Shown: positions 26,490-36,111 of the stretch, one piece after another
Layout: each line of letters opens with the position of its first letter
How positions within the stretch are numbered: position 1 is the first letter of the stretch
NCBI GenBank assembly: GCA_029987245.1
Contig: DALTWG010000002.1
Location: 1-62,748 of the forward strand
Direction of reading: 5' to 3'
DNA from: Methanocorpusculum sp.
Lineage (GTDB): Archaea > Halobacteriota > Methanomicrobia > Methanomicrobiales > Methanocorpusculaceae
Length of the DNA stretch: 62,748 nucleotides
The notes under the pieces: generated by a model
What the model was told of the DNA's origin: nothing
Seen by the model: only the letters and a program-made list of their open reading frames with translations
Databases searched by the model: none
Made by a program: the position numbers and the translations under genes

Positions 26490-26500
26490 ATCTTTAAATA
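26490..26500 (+). promoter_or_regulatory. Histone gene promoter (TATA box)
   Basis: TCTTTAAATAG, a good archaeal TATA box, lies about 35 nt before the histone ATG at 26533 and leaves a short leader of roughly 10 nt. Confidence 0.55.
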
Positions 26501-26532
26501 GTATTAGAAACAATTCTTAATTGGTAATTATT

Positions 26533-26733
26533 ATGGCAGACTTACCGAAAGCAGCATTAATCCGCCTTGCAAAAGCAGCAGGTGTAGAGAGAATCGGCGA
26601 TGAAGCAGCAGAAGCATTAATCGCAGCAACTGAAGCATACGTCGCAAAGATTGCAAAGAAAGCAAACAACATCGCAGCAAACGCAGGCCGCAAGACCCTG
26701 AAAGCTGATGACATCAAGCTTGCAGTCGACTAA
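26533..26733 (+). CDS. Archaeal histone
   Basis: 66-residue histone-fold protein that dimerises and wraps DNA. Visible elements: helix 1 (LPKAALIRLAKAAG), the first L1 loop with Arg (VERIG), the long helix 2 (DEAAEALIAATEAYVAKIAK), L2 (AGRKTLKADD) and helix 3 (DDIKLAVD). No N- or C-terminal tail. The ATG at 26533 is preferred over an in-frame TTG at 26521. Confidence 0.97.
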   Translation: MADLPKAALIRLAKAAGVERIGDEAAEALIAATEAYVAKIAKKANNIAANAGRKTLKADDIKLAVD

Positions 26734-26810
26734 ATAGAATATATTTGTTGACGTCTGTGTGAGACACTTTTTGGTGGCTTTCCCTTCTGAAAACCACCCA
26801 CTCTTAAACC

Positions 26811-27728
26811 TTATTGGAGACTTTTTTTGGATTTTCCCCGCACATTTGCAAGCGCAATGCCGGCAAATATCAGCACCACGCCAATCCACTGTGTCCAGGA
26901 AACCCCTTCACCCAACATCAGCACCGCGCAGATAATAGAGGCCGGCAGTTCCGAGGAAGACAAAATGGTAGCCGCCCCTGCTGAAATATGCGGGGTGCCT
27001 ATGGCAAACAAAAACATCGGCACCGCACAGCCAAGACTGCCTAAAATCAGCCCGTACTGCCAGAGCCCCTCGCCGAGCACACCCGAGGTAAATAAGGACG
27101 GGCCGAAAAGTACAATGAGCAGTACCAAAGCAAAGGTCATCACAAGGAAACTGCGGTTTAAGGGATGCATAGCGGTGCCCACCCTGCCCAGCAGGAACAT
27201 ATACAGCGCGTAAAATATCGCCGTTGAAAAACCAATCAGACAGCCGAACAAATCCAGGTCAGGAGATTTGCCGATAACGCCCGATGCAATAACGGTTCCG
27301 GCTAAGAGTACCGCGACCGATGCAACCGTCCGGCGGTCTGGAAGCCGCCTTTCTGCAATCGACTGAATAATAACTCCTATCCAGGTGAACTGAAAGAGCA
27401 GAAGCACCGCCACATAGGCCGGAATTGTCTGCAAAGCGATAATATACGTTGCACTGACCAGCGCGGTCAAAACACCCGCAAGAGCCAGGCCTGCAATCGT
27501 TTTTTTCGCCGGTTTTTTCAGGCCCGCGCCTTTTCTTCGCAGGACAAATACGGTGTAGCCCGAAAGCAGGACAAATAAAAATATCCAGCCGAAGAAATAC
27601 TGGGCACAGACCACATCGCCTGAAGAAAATCCCGCGCCGTAGGCAAACTTAATCACAGACGAAGACGGGCCGAAGGCACAGCCTCCTAAAAATACCAGTA
27701 TCGGAAAAAGTGCCCGGGAAAAATCCAT
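26811..27728 (-). CDS. EamA/DMT-family transporter
   Basis: 305 residues with about ten membrane helices in two EamA repeats (drug/metabolite transporter superfamily). Repeat ends show FQFTWIGVIIQSIAERRLPD and SSELPASIICAVLMLGEGVSWTQWIGVVLI, typical of the fifth helix region of each repeat. A basic tail (RGKSKKSLQ) lies in the cytoplasm. Substrate unknown. Convergent with the histone gene. Confidence 0.82.
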   Translation of the reverse strand: MDFSRALFPILVFLGGCAFGPSSSVIKFAYGAGFSSGDVVCAQYFFGWIFLFVLLSGYTVFVLRRKGAGLKKPAKKTIAGLALAGVLTALVSATYIIALQTIPAYVAVLLLFQFTWIGVIIQSIAERRLPDRRTVASVAVLLAGTVIASGVIGKSPDLDLFGCLIGFSTAIFYALYMFLLGRVGTAMHPLNRSFLVMTFALVLLIVLFGPSLFTSGVLGEGLWQYGLILGSLGCAVPMFLFAIGTPHISAGAATILSSSELPASIICAVLMLGEGVSWTQWIGVVLIFAGIALANVRGKSKKSLQ

Positions 27729-27847
27729 ATCTGATTAGTAATGTTTGCGCCGGAAAAGGAAGAGTGTTTCGTTTAAGCACGCAAACGAGTCTTTTCAGTC
27801 ACCGGACGGATGGAAAAAACAGGAGAGATGCCTGCAAAAAAAAGAGT

Positions 27848-29476
27848 TTATTTTCTCATCTTTCTTGCCGCAAAAACCGCGGCGCACAAACCGGCAATAA
27901 TTCCTGCGACAGGCACCGGTGATGCAGCAACATTGGTGTTTTCCGGCGCCACCGCCCCGCTTGCGATAACAATTCTACCCTGGGGGTTTTCATAATACGT
28001 GCTGATAGTGTGTCCCATTGCCTCGCTGATGTATTCAATCACGCACATATCAAGAAGCCTGCCGAGGTTGGTGGTCTTTGCTCCTGCAAACGGTGAATAC
28101 TTGTCGCCGCCGGCTGAAATAAAGTCATTGGTTACCACAGTATAGGTCGCCTCCGGGTCAAAGGCGTAGCCGCCCACAGACTCAATCGAAACACGGTTGA
28201 TTTCACCCTCAACATACTGTTTTGCGGTGTCAATATAATACACCATGCCGGAAACCTGCGGGAAACCACCCTCTGCATCCGGTGTTTTTGCCGTGTTCAT
28301 CTCAAGCGCCTGTAAAAGCTGACTGCCCTTGATTTCTACAATCGTCAGCATGTTTCCAAACGGAAGGACATTGACAATGTCATGCATGGTAACCGCACCC
28401 GGCTGAATGGAAGCACGAATGGAACCGCCGTTAATTATAGCAATATCCGGTGAATACTTCAGTTTCTGCGCCTTCCAGATAAGCGCGTCGCAAATCAGGT
28501 CGCCAAGGTTGGTTTCCTCCGTGCGCGAGCCCGGAATTTCCTGACCGTTCAAAAGAACCTCGGAGGTACCCACTTCTTCGCCGTAGGCGACATTGACCTC
28601 ATTGACATATTCCTCTATTTTTTTGGTAACATCCGCGTTCTTTTTTGTATAGTCAGAAACCAGCGCTGCCGCGAGTTTTCCGTTCGTTTCCTTAACTACG
28701 CCGATATTATAGAGATAGTATCCGGAATTGGCAATCAGCGTGTTGTTTACCGCCATACCGTTTTCAAGTTCTGTATGGCTGTGCCCGTCTAAAATCAGGT
28801 CAATGCCGTTGACATTTTCCGCAAGCTCAATCGAGCGGATACCTTTGGAAGTGTCATCGATGCCGAGCGAGGAAAGGCAGATAATTAAATCGCATCCCTC
28901 GCTTTTGAGTTTGTCCACCTGCTCCTGTGCGCAGGCAAACATTTCATCGCCGGTCAGAAATTTCAGCCCCTCGGTATATTTCGGATGGCTGTATAACTGG
29001 ATTTCCGGCGTTGCAATACCGAATACGCCTATTTTTTTCCCGCCCGCATCAATGGTTATCGCATCTTCAAAGACCAGACGGCCGGTTTTTTCATACATGA
29101 CATTTGCGGCTAAAATGGGAAAAGACGCCTCGTCGTTTAACTGAAGCGTGCGTTCATAGCCGAAATCAAAGTCATGGGTGCCGGGAACCATGGCATTGTA
29201 TCCTACCATATTCATAAGAGTAACGCTGGATTCGCCTTCAAAGAAATTGGCGTCATTCTGACCCTGGAAAGCGTCGCCCGAGTCAAAAACAAGTACATCG
29301 TTTCCGGCAGCGCGCTGTTCTTCAATATATGCTGCAAGCCCGTCATAGCCGATATTATCGGCAAATCTGGCATGCACATCGTTGGTATGCACAATAACAA
29401 GATCTGCTGCTGCAGGTGCTGCAAAAAACATCAGAAAAAGAACTGCTGCAAGCAGTACTGCTGATTTATAATTCAT
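27848..29476 (-). CDS. Surface-anchored 5'-nucleotidase / UDP-sugar hydrolase
   Basis: 542 residues. Signal peptide about 1-24 (LLAAVLFLMFFAAPAAA). A calcineurin-like metallophosphatase domain carries HTNDVHARF, DSGDAFQG, PGTHDFDFG and DGHSHTE for two metal ions. The 5'-nucleotidase C-terminal domain has NGGSIRASIQPG and the end of the substrate site. A single C-terminal helix with a basic end (GIIAGLCAAVFAARKMRK) anchors it outside the cell membrane. It would dephosphorylate external nucleotides, so nucleosides can be scavenged. Confidence 0.9.
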   Translation of the reverse strand: MNYKSAVLLAAVLFLMFFAAPAAADLVIVHTNDVHARFADNIGYDGLAAYIEEQRAAGNDVLVFDSGDAFQGQNDANFFEGESSVTLMNMVGYNAMVPGTHDFDFGYERTLQLNDEASFPILAANVMYEKTGRLVFEDAITIDAGGKKIGVFGIATPEIQLYSHPKYTEGLKFLTGDEMFACAQEQVDKLKSEGCDLIICLSSLGIDDTSKGIRSIELAENVNGIDLILDGHSHTELENGMAVNNTLIANSGYYLYNIGVVKETNGKLAAALVSDYTKKNADVTKKIEEYVNEVNVAYGEEVGTSEVLLNGQEIPGSRTEETNLGDLICDALIWKAQKLKYSPDIAIINGGSIRASIQPGAVTMHDIVNVLPFGNMLTIVEIKGSQLLQALEMNTAKTPDAEGGFPQVSGMVYYIDTAKQYVEGEINRVSIESVGGYAFDPEATYTVVTNDFISAGGDKYSPFAGAKTTNLGRLLDMCVIEYISEAMGHTISTYYENPQGRIVIASGAVAPENTNVAASPVPVAGIIAGLCAAVFAARKMRK

Positions 29477-29524
29477 ACAATATATTCTGCTTACATATAT
29501 TAAAAAGGTATGGAAACAGTTTTC

Positions 29525-29890
29525 CTAAACGATGCTGTACCCGGCCGCTTCAAGCGCCGAAAGAGCACGGGCAAACTCCCCCTCTTTTACAAAAATGTAA
29601 TCCGTAGTATAGGTGGATACGGCAAAAATGCCGATTTTTTCCCCGGCAAGGACCGCGGACAGTTTTGCAAGAATGCCGACAAGAGAAAAGTCAAGCACAC
29701 CTGCAACGCGAAAGCCCTTCCAGCCGGCAGAGAGCGCGAGAGCCTTTGGCGGCATCAGTTCCGCGGGGCAGACGAGCGAGAATTCAGCCTCCGTTGCCGC
29801 GGCAAAAACAAAGGGCTTTGTGAAATCAACGCCCGCAAAAGAATCCAGTTTTGCTATCGAAAATACCGGCGCAAGTTTTTCCAGCTGCAT
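29525..29890 (-). CDS. ACT-domain protein
   Basis: 121 residues in two tandem ACT-like halves. The family hallmarks are the start LEKLAPVFSIAKLD, FSLVCPAEL, and the C-terminal motif VAGVLDFSLVGILAKLSAVL followed by IGIFAVSTYTTDYIFVKE. Relatives are thought to bind amino acids as regulators. The start at 29890 is chosen because the 21 in-frame codons before it do not align with the family. Divergent from coaD, 61 nt apart. Confidence 0.8.
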   Translation of the reverse strand: MQLEKLAPVFSIAKLDSFAGVDFTKPFVFAAATEAEFSLVCPAELMPPKALALSAGWKGFRVAGVLDFSLVGILAKLSAVLAGEKIGIFAVSTYTTDYIFVKEGEFARALSALEAAGYSIV

Positions 29891-29951
29891 GCCTAACGGG
29901 TTTGTCACTTTTGCGCAATCTATTTTTCTCTTGAGATGCAACAGATAAGGC

Positions 29952-30419
29952 ATGAAAGTAATGGTGGGAGGTACCTTTGATTATCTGCATGCAGGCCATG
30001 TTTCGCTTCTTGCAGCCGCTTTTGAAAAAGCGGGCAAAGACGGCGAGGTAATTATCGGCCTTTCATCTGATGCATTTGCCTCGCGCAAATCCCATGTTGT
30101 CCTTCCCTTCGAAACGCGCAGGCGCGAACTGGAATCCTGGATTGCAGAACAGCATTTTTCCATACCCTATACGCTTGAAATCTTAAACGACCCGTTTGGA
30201 AGCGCGCTTGAGATTGATTTCGATATTTTAATTGTAAGCTATGACACAGCCAAAACCGGTGAACTTATCAATGAAAAGCGCATTACCGCGGGAAAAAAAC
30301 CTGTAGTTCTGCACCGGATTCAGTGCGTCTTTGCCCATGACGGCAAACCGGTTTCCTCCTCGCGCATCTGCCGGGGTGAAATAAACCGCTTTGGCGACCC
30401 GGTCCTGCGTGAGCAATAA
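29952..30419 (+). CDS. coaD: Phosphopantetheine adenylyltransferase, archaeal type
   Basis: Converts 4'-phosphopantetheine and ATP to dephospho-CoA. 155 residues of the nucleotidyltransferase fold, with GGTFDYLHAGH (HAGH 13-16) at the active site and the late KPVSSSRICRGEINRFG motif. The archaeal/eukaryotic-type sequence differs from bacterial CoaD. Expected to be cytosolic and single-domain. No SD is visible before the ATG. Confidence 0.92.
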   Translation: MKVMVGGTFDYLHAGHVSLLAAAFEKAGKDGEVIIGLSSDAFASRKSHVVLPFETRRRELESWIAEQHFSIPYTLEILNDPFGSALEIDFDILIVSYDTAKTGELINEKRITAGKKPVVLHRIQCVFAHDGKPVSSSRICRGEINRFGDPVLREQ

Positions 30420-30457
30420 GACTATTCTTAAATACATTCACAACCTAATATTCATTA

Positions 30458-31477
30458 ATGATAAATGTAGGTATTTTAGGAGCGACCGGTGCTGTCGGTC
30501 AGCGCTTTGTTCAGCTCTTAGCTGACCACCCATGGTTCAATTTAACCACCTTAACCGCATCAGAACGTTCAGCCGGAAAACACTACAGCGAAGCCGTAAA
30601 CTGGAGATTAGACTCTCCGTTTCCGAAATCCGCCGGAGACATTGTAGTATCCCCTACTAATGTCGACGCGGTAAAAGACTGCGACATTGTCTTTTCCGCA
30701 ATGCCTGCAGACCTCGCGCTGCAGCTTGAAACCGACATTGCCGATGCAGGCGTGGGCGTTTTTTCCAATGCGGCATCCCACAGAATGGAAGAAGACGTAC
30801 CCTTAATGATTGCCGAGGTAAACCCGGAACACGCCAAACTCATCGACATTCAGAAAAAGAACAAGGGACGCGACGGATTTATTGTAACCAATCCGAACTG
30901 CTCGACCATTATGCTTGCAACCGCTTTAGCCCCGCTGATGAAATTCAATTTCACGAACATCAATGTTGCAACGCTGCAGGCAATTTCCGGCGCCGGATTT
31001 GACGGTGTTCCGGCATTCGGCATTTACGACAATGTAATTCCGTTCATTGGAAACGAAGAGGAGAAAATGGCGCGCGAGGCAAACAAAATCCTCGGCAAAT
31101 TTGAAAACGGTAAAATTACCGGCGCGCCTTTCACCGTTTCGCCTTCCTGCAACCGTGTTCCGGTAATTGACGGCCACACATTAAACGTCTGGATTGACAT
31201 CAAAGCACCGGTAAGCGAGGTTATTAACGCATTCGAGACGTTTGAGCCGCCGTTCAAAGGTCTGCCCACCCAGCCGGAAAAGTCCGTTCTTTACTTACCC
31301 GACGACAACAGACCCCAGCCGCGCCTTGACAGAAACCGGGGCAACGGTATGACTGTTTCCGTCGGCCGCGTCCGCGAAGGCATCAGATTTGTTGCAATGG
31401 GTCACAATACTATCAGAGGCGCTGCGGGCGCATCTGTGCTGAACGCAGAGCTTCTGCACACCATGAAATACTTCTAA
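30458..31477 (+). CDS. asd: Aspartate-semialdehyde dehydrogenase
   Basis: Reduces aspartyl phosphate to aspartate semialdehyde for lysine, threonine and methionine synthesis. 339 residues, with NADP-binding GILGATGAVGQRFVQLL at 5-21 and catalytic Cys148 in TNPNCSTIMLATAL. The archaeal/fungal subtype is indicated by the length and spacing. A TATA-like CTTAAATAC (near 30427-30435) lies about 27 nt before the ATG, so the transcript may be leaderless. Followed 10 nt later by alba. Confidence 0.95.
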   Translation: MINVGILGATGAVGQRFVQLLADHPWFNLTTLTASERSAGKHYSEAVNWRLDSPFPKSAGDIVVSPTNVDAVKDCDIVFSAMPADLALQLETDIADAGVGVFSNAASHRMEEDVPLMIAEVNPEHAKLIDIQKKNKGRDGFIVTNPNCSTIMLATALAPLMKFNFTNINVATLQAISGAGFDGVPAFGIYDNVIPFIGNEEEKMAREANKILGKFENGKITGAPFTVSPSCNRVPVIDGHTLNVWIDIKAPVSEVINAFETFEPPFKGLPTQPEKSVLYLPDDNRPQPRLDRNRGNGMTVSVGRVREGIRFVAMGHNTIRGAAGASVLNAELLHTMKYF

Positions 31478-31487
31478 GGATTCTGCA

Positions 31488-31757
31488 ATGGACGACAAAG
31501 TAGTACTTGTAGGCACGAAACCGGTAATGAATTATGTCCTTGCCATTGTTACGATTTTCAACAGCGGCAAAAAGGAGGTAATTGTCAGAGCGCGCGGCAA
31601 ATCGATAGTTCGCGCGGTCGATGCGGTTGAAATTGTCGTCCGCCAGTTTCTGACTGATGCGGTTAAAGAAAAAATATCCATCGGGACCGATACGGTTGAA
31701 TCAGATAACGGTCCTTCAAATATTTCCTCCATCGAGATTGTGCTTGTCCGGAAATAA
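31488..31757 (+). CDS. albA: DNA/RNA-binding protein Alba
   Basis: 89-residue archaeal chromatin and RNA-binding protein. KPVMNYVLAIVTIFNSGKKE forms the characteristic strand-helix start. The basic loop VIVRARGKSIVRAVDAVEIV carries the nucleic-acid-binding Lys/Arg. The lysine normally acetylated in Sulfolobus Alba has no clear equivalent here (the N-terminus is KPVMNY). It is in an operon with asd (10 nt) and a transporter (3 nt downstream). With the histone at 26.5 kb, the window holds two chromatin proteins. Confidence 0.93.
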   Translation: MDDKVVLVGTKPVMNYVLAIVTIFNSGKKEVIVRARGKSIVRAVDAVEIVVRQFLTDAVKEKISIGTDTVESDNGPSNISSIEIVLVRK

Positions 31758-31760
31758 CAA

Positions 31761-32990
31761 ATGATTCCGGCAGCCGTCTGGATTTTATGCGCTGTTTTTA
31801 TTCTGATTATTGTGCGCCGTATCGGGAAATTCCGTCTTCCCGTCTGGCTGATTATGACACTTGGCGCGGCGGCGGCGCTGGTCAGTTTTTCGATTTCGCC
31901 ATTGGATGCGCTTTTTTCGATAAACATTGATGTCATCGTTTTCTTATTCGGCATGTTTATTGTCGGCGCCGCGCTGGATAAATCAGGACTTCTGGATGCG
32001 GCAGCATCGCGCGCATTTATTCGCGCGCGCACGAAAAAAGAGGTCCTGCTGATTTTTATTCTGCTTGCGGGACTTAGCGCGGCAATTTTTATGAATGATA
32101 CAACAGCTGTTATAGGGACGCCTGTGGCGCTGTATCTTGCAAAGCGCTATGCAATTCCGGTAAAAAAACTGCTGATTGCGCTTTGTTTTGCGGTGACGTT
32201 TGGAAGCGCCGCAACCCCTGTGGGCAATCCGCAGAATCTGTTAGTCGCGCTTTCCGGCGGGGTGCCGTTTGCATTCGGCAGTTTTGCTCTTTATCTTCTC
32301 GTTCCGTCGCTCATTTGCCTTCTTTTTGTCTGGTGGTTTATGGCGCGCGGACTTGACGGGGAGCCTGTAGAACACCCGGCGCCTTCTGCGCCGTGTGATG
32401 AAAAACTCGCGCGCGTCTGTAAAGTCTCCATCGCAGTTATCTGCGCCCTTATTCTGCTGCGCATCATACTGTCCTGTTTCGATCTGGAACTGCCCTTTAT
32501 GCTGATTGCAGTTTGCGGCGCGGTTCCGGTTCTTTTGTGCAGCCGGCGCCGGTTTGAGGTGTTAAAGGCAGTTGACTACGCGACGCTGCTGTTCTTTGTC
32601 TCGATGTTCATCGTTATGGCAGCCGTGTGGAATTCAGGGTTCATTCAGGAAATTCTGCCCGCAGAGCTGGTAACATCTGTTCCTCTTATGATTGGCGCAG
32701 GCTGTCTTGTTTCGCAGTTTGTATCCAATGTGCCGTTTATTTTAATGGCGCTTCCGCTACTGAACGAGGCCTGCGCAGAACTTTCAATATATATGGCATC
32801 TGTTGCGGGCACAACCTGTGCCGGAACGCTTACCATTCTTGGGGCTGCCTCAACCATTATCGTGCTCCAGCATGCGGAAAAAGAGGGGGAATCGTTTAGT
32901 TTCATTGAATATCTCAAGCCTGGGATTGTCGTCACGCTGTTTGCATGCATTGTGTATGCCGGATGGATTTTGTTTACCGGCTTATTCTAA
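31761..32990 (+). CDS. ArsB/NhaD/CitM-superfamily ion transporter
   Basis: 409 residues with about 11-12 membrane helices of the ion-transporter superfamily. The characteristic re-entrant motifs are IFMNDTTAVIGTPVALYLAK and FGSAATPVGNPQNLLVALSG in half 1 and SQFVSNVPFILMALPLL in half 2. Members move anions (arsenite, citrate, sulfate) or Na+/H+, so the substrate is uncertain. Translationally close to alba. Confidence 0.82.
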   Translation: MIPAAVWILCAVFILIIVRRIGKFRLPVWLIMTLGAAAALVSFSISPLDALFSINIDVIVFLFGMFIVGAALDKSGLLDAAASRAFIRARTKKEVLLIFILLAGLSAAIFMNDTTAVIGTPVALYLAKRYAIPVKKLLIALCFAVTFGSAATPVGNPQNLLVALSGGVPFAFGSFALYLLVPSLICLLFVWWFMARGLDGEPVEHPAPSAPCDEKLARVCKVSIAVICALILLRIILSCFDLELPFMLIAVCGAVPVLLCSRRRFEVLKAVDYATLLFFVSMFIVMAAVWNSGFIQEILPAELVTSVPLMIGAGCLVSQFVSNVPFILMALPLLNEACAELSIYMASVAGTTCAGTLTILGAASTIIVLQHAEKEGESFSFIEYLKPGIVVTLFACIVYAGWILFTGLF

Positions 32991-33052
32991 TCCGAATCCG
33001 CAGTACTCTTTCAAAACCTATTTATTCATTCCAAAGAAATATACCTTTCATT

Positions 33053-34324
33053 ATGCCGGCAGCAGAACCTGACAAATCAGATATCCTTACTCCGCAGTCA
33101 CCGATGGAAAATCCCCCTCTCATCTCTTCAGAAGAACTCGCGGCGCTGCGCAAAACCAATATTGCGCTTGAAACACGCAACTTTGAACTGCGCGAGACCT
33201 TGCGGCAGTTCCGCCTCCAGCTGCAGGCGTGTGAATCGGAAAAAGAGCTCTATAAGCGCGACGCACGCAAATTCAAGAACGAACTGGACCAGTACAAAAA
33301 TCCGCCGCTTGTTATGGGCACCATCGAGGCATTAGCCGGGGAGGGGCGCGTAATTGTGCACAGCACCACCGGTCCGAAATTTCTTTCCCGCGTCAGTGAA
33401 CATGTTAGCCCGTCTGAATTAATCCCCGGCGCCCAGTGCGCCCTGCATCCTCAGTCCTTTGTCCTGGTAGAGGTTCTGCCGCGCAGATATGACGCCGATG
33501 TTGCCGGCATGGAAGTTGAATCCGCCCCCGATGTCAGCTATGCCGACATCGGCGGTCTGGAATCGCAGAAGGAACTGTTGCGCGAGGCGGTTGAACTCCC
33601 CCTGACGCGCCCCGAACTCTTTGCGAAAGTCGGTATCGAGCCGCCAAAAGGCGTGCTTTTGTACGGTCCGCCAGGAACCGGCAAGACGCTTCTTGCAAAA
33701 GCTGTAGCACACGAGACGAAAGCAGCTTTTATCCGCATAGTCGGCTCGGAACTGGTGCAGAAGTATATCGGCGAAGGGGCGCGTCTGGTCCGCGAGATAT
33801 TTGCGCTTGCCCGGGAAAAATCTCCCACCATCGTCTTTATTGACGAAATAGACGCCATCGGCTCCTCGCGCAGTATCGACGCCTATTCAGCAGGCGACCA
33901 TGAGGTAAACAGGACCTTAATGCAGCTCTTGTCAGAACTTGACGGCTTTAACGCCCGCGGCAATGTCAAAATAATCGCTGCAACAAACCGGATTGATATT
34001 TTGGACGCAGCACTGCTGCGCCCGGGACGCTTTGACCGGATTGTCGAGTTCCCGATACCTAATGCCGCAGGCCGGCGCGAGATTTTAAAGATTCACACCA
34101 AGAAGATGAATCTGGACAAATCCGTGTCGTTTGAGCGGATTGCAGAAATTACGGAAAACATGAACGGCTCCGAATTAATGGCGGTTGCGGTCGAAGCCGG
34201 TATGAAAACCATCAAAGACGGGCGCGTCCGGGTAAAACAGGCTGATTTTGAAGCGGCTGTGGCAGAAGTGAAGAAAGGGCGCGAGTCTGCCGCGCTCAGA
34301 GCGCCGGAAGGGCTCTATGTGTAA
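33053..34324 (+). CDS. pan: Proteasome-activating nucleotidase
   Basis: Hexameric AAA unfoldase that feeds proteins to the 20S proteasome. 423 residues: N-terminal coiled coil (about 26-80), OB ring (about 85-145), AAA module with Walker A GPPGTGKT at 205-212 and Walker B VFIDEID (DEID at 264-267), and arginine-finger segment RPGRFDRIVEF. The C-terminus ends LYV, matching the HbYX motif that opens the 20S gate. The ATG at 33053 is chosen. The in-frame region from 32945 overlaps the previous gene. TATA-like CTATTTATTC lies about 30 nt upstream. Confidence 0.94.
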   Translation: MPAAEPDKSDILTPQSPMENPPLISSEELAALRKTNIALETRNFELRETLRQFRLQLQACESEKELYKRDARKFKNELDQYKNPPLVMGTIEALAGEGRVIVHSTTGPKFLSRVSEHVSPSELIPGAQCALHPQSFVLVEVLPRRYDADVAGMEVESAPDVSYADIGGLESQKELLREAVELPLTRPELFAKVGIEPPKGVLLYGPPGTGKTLLAKAVAHETKAAFIRIVGSELVQKYIGEGARLVREIFALAREKSPTIVFIDEIDAIGSSRSIDAYSAGDHEVNRTLMQLLSELDGFNARGNVKIIAATNRIDILDAALLRPGRFDRIVEFPIPNAAGRREILKIHTKKMNLDKSVSFERIAEITENMNGSELMAVAVEAGMKTIKDGRVRVKQADFEAAVAEVKKGRESAALRAPEGLYV

Positions 34325-34402
34325 GGATTGAATCCTCCTTTTTTGCCTTCACAGAGATATATTATAATCTTTTAAAAACAAATATAGTAAGCAGTATTGA
34401 AA

Positions 34403-36088
34403 ATGGCAGAACCAGCAGGAAATATCGGCAACTATGATGAAACCTACAGCACCTTTCACATAGACGTGCCCAAACACTACAACTTTGCATTCGACGTAAT
34501 AGACGCCTGGGCAAAACGCGACCGCAATCACCTCGCAATGATCTGGACCAACCAGGCCGGTGAAGAAAAGAAATTCACCTTCTGGGACATGATGATTCAC
34601 TCCAACGAAGCCGCAAACATCCTGATGAAATTCGGCATCCAGAAAGGAGACCGCGTTTTACTCATGCTTCCGCGCCTTCCGGAATGGTGGATATTAGTTT
34701 TAGGCATTATGAAACTCGGCGCGGTCTACAGCCCGGCGCCCCATATGCTTACCGTAAAAGACATTGCCTACCGGATGAAAGTCGGCAACTTCAAGATGGT
34801 CATTACCGACTCGGAAAACATGGAAAAAGTCGACGAGGTAGCCTCAAACTGCCCGCATTTACAGATGCGCATGATTGTAGACGACAACCCCCATGCACCC
34901 TTAAAAGCGCCGTGGATCGGCTATCAGCATGAACTGCTCTATCCGGCGCCGGTTTCGACAAAACTCGTCAGCACCGCCGGAAAACGTGTTCTTGCAACCG
35001 ACCCGATGCTTATTTATTTCACCTCCGGCACCACCAAGGACCCGAAAATGGTGCTGCATGACTATGCGCATCCCTTAGGTCAGACAGTTACCGCAAAATT
35101 CTGGCATGATTTAACAGAGCATGACGTGCACTTTACGGTTTCCGACACCGGCTGGGCAAAATGCGGCTGGGGTAAAATCTTCGGCCAGTGGATTTGCGGC
35201 GCCTGTATCTTTGTCTATGATTATCGGCGCAAATTCCTTGCAACCGAACTTCTGCCGCTCATTGAAAAATACGGCATCACGTCGTTTTGCGCGCCGCCGA
35301 CCATTTATCGCATGCTCATTATCGCAGATATCAAAAAGTTCTCGTTTAACGAACTGCGCACGTGTACGAGCGCAGGCGAGCCTCTAAATCCGGAGGTTAT
35401 CAGAATCTGGCGGGAGGGAACGGGTATTACGATTCGCGAGGGCTACGGTCAGACAGAAACCTGCTGCTGCATTGCAACGCTTCCGGGAATGGAAATCAGA
35501 CAGGGCTCGATGGGTAAACCAATGCCCGGCTGGCACATTCAGCTCCATGACGAGGATGGAAACGAGGTGCCAAAAGGCGAAATCGGCCGGATTGCAATTT
35601 CCCTGAACCCGAGACCTGCAGGTTTAATCCGCGAATATCTGGACAACCCTGAGGAAAACGCCGAGCAGTTCTGCAACGGCTGGTATTATACCGGTGACAA
35701 GGCGCGCATTGACGAGGACGGCTATTACTGGTTTGTCGGAAGAAACGATGATGTGATTAAGTCCTCCGGCTACCGTATTTCCCCGTTCGAGGTGGAATCT
35801 ACGCTTTTGGAACATCCGGCGGTTAAGGAGTCTGCTGTAGTAGGCAGTCCCGATTCCATCCGCGGCATGGTAATTAAGGCATTTATCGTGCTCCATGACG
35901 GTTACAAACCGTCTGACAGGCTGGTAAAGGATATTCAGGATTATGTCAAGAAGACGACCGCGCCGTACAAATATCCGCGTCTGGTCGAGTTCGTGACCGA
36001 GCTGCCGAAGTCGTTTTCGGGCAAAATCAAGCGCGGCGAACTGCGCGAGCGCGAGATGAGAAAGTGGAATGAAGAAAACGCAGAGTGA
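34403..36088 (+). CDS. AMP-forming acyl-CoA synthetase
   Basis: Activates a carboxylic acid with ATP and CoA through an acyl-adenylate. About 561 residues, with the P-loop-like YFTSGTTKDPKMVLHDY, the A5 motif REGYGQTETCCCI and the A8 hinge YYTGDKARIDEDGYYWFVGR. The C-terminal catalytic Lys is in PKSFSGKIKRGELRERE. The sequence is of the medium-chain/ACSM-like group rather than classical Acs, so propionate or branched/medium-chain acids are likely substrates. ATG 34403 is preferred to the in-frame TTG 34397. The stop codon sits inside a terminator hairpin. Confidence 0.88.
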   Translation: MAEPAGNIGNYDETYSTFHIDVPKHYNFAFDVIDAWAKRDRNHLAMIWTNQAGEEKKFTFWDMMIHSNEAANILMKFGIQKGDRVLLMLPRLPEWWILVLGIMKLGAVYSPAPHMLTVKDIAYRMKVGNFKMVITDSENMEKVDEVASNCPHLQMRMIVDDNPHAPLKAPWIGYQHELLYPAPVSTKLVSTAGKRVLATDPMLIYFTSGTTKDPKMVLHDYAHPLGQTVTAKFWHDLTEHDVHFTVSDTGWAKCGWGKIFGQWICGACIFVYDYRRKFLATELLPLIEKYGITSFCAPPTIYRMLIIADIKKFSFNELRTCTSAGEPLNPEVIRIWREGTGITIREGYGQTETCCCIATLPGMEIRQGSMGKPMPGWHIQLHDEDGNEVPKGEIGRIAISLNPRPAGLIREYLDNPEENAEQFCNGWYYTGDKARIDEDGYYWFVGRNDDVIKSSGYRISPFEVESTLLEHPAVKESAVVGSPDSIRGMVIKAFIVLHDGYKPSDRLVKDIQDYVKKTTAPYKYPRLVEFVTELPKSFSGKIKRGELREREMRKWNEENAE

Positions 36089-36111
36089 GACTCTGCGAAC
36101 CTGTTTTTTTT
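36079..36111 (+). terminator. Hairpin terminator with T-run, stop codon in stem-loop
   Basis: An 8-bp perfect stem, CGCAGAGT (36079-36086), loop GAG, ACTCTGCG (36090-36097), then a run of about eight T. The TGA stop of the acyl-CoA synthetase is within the hairpin (36086-36088). It resembles a bacterial intrinsic terminator and directly abuts the repeat element at 36110. Confidence 0.6.
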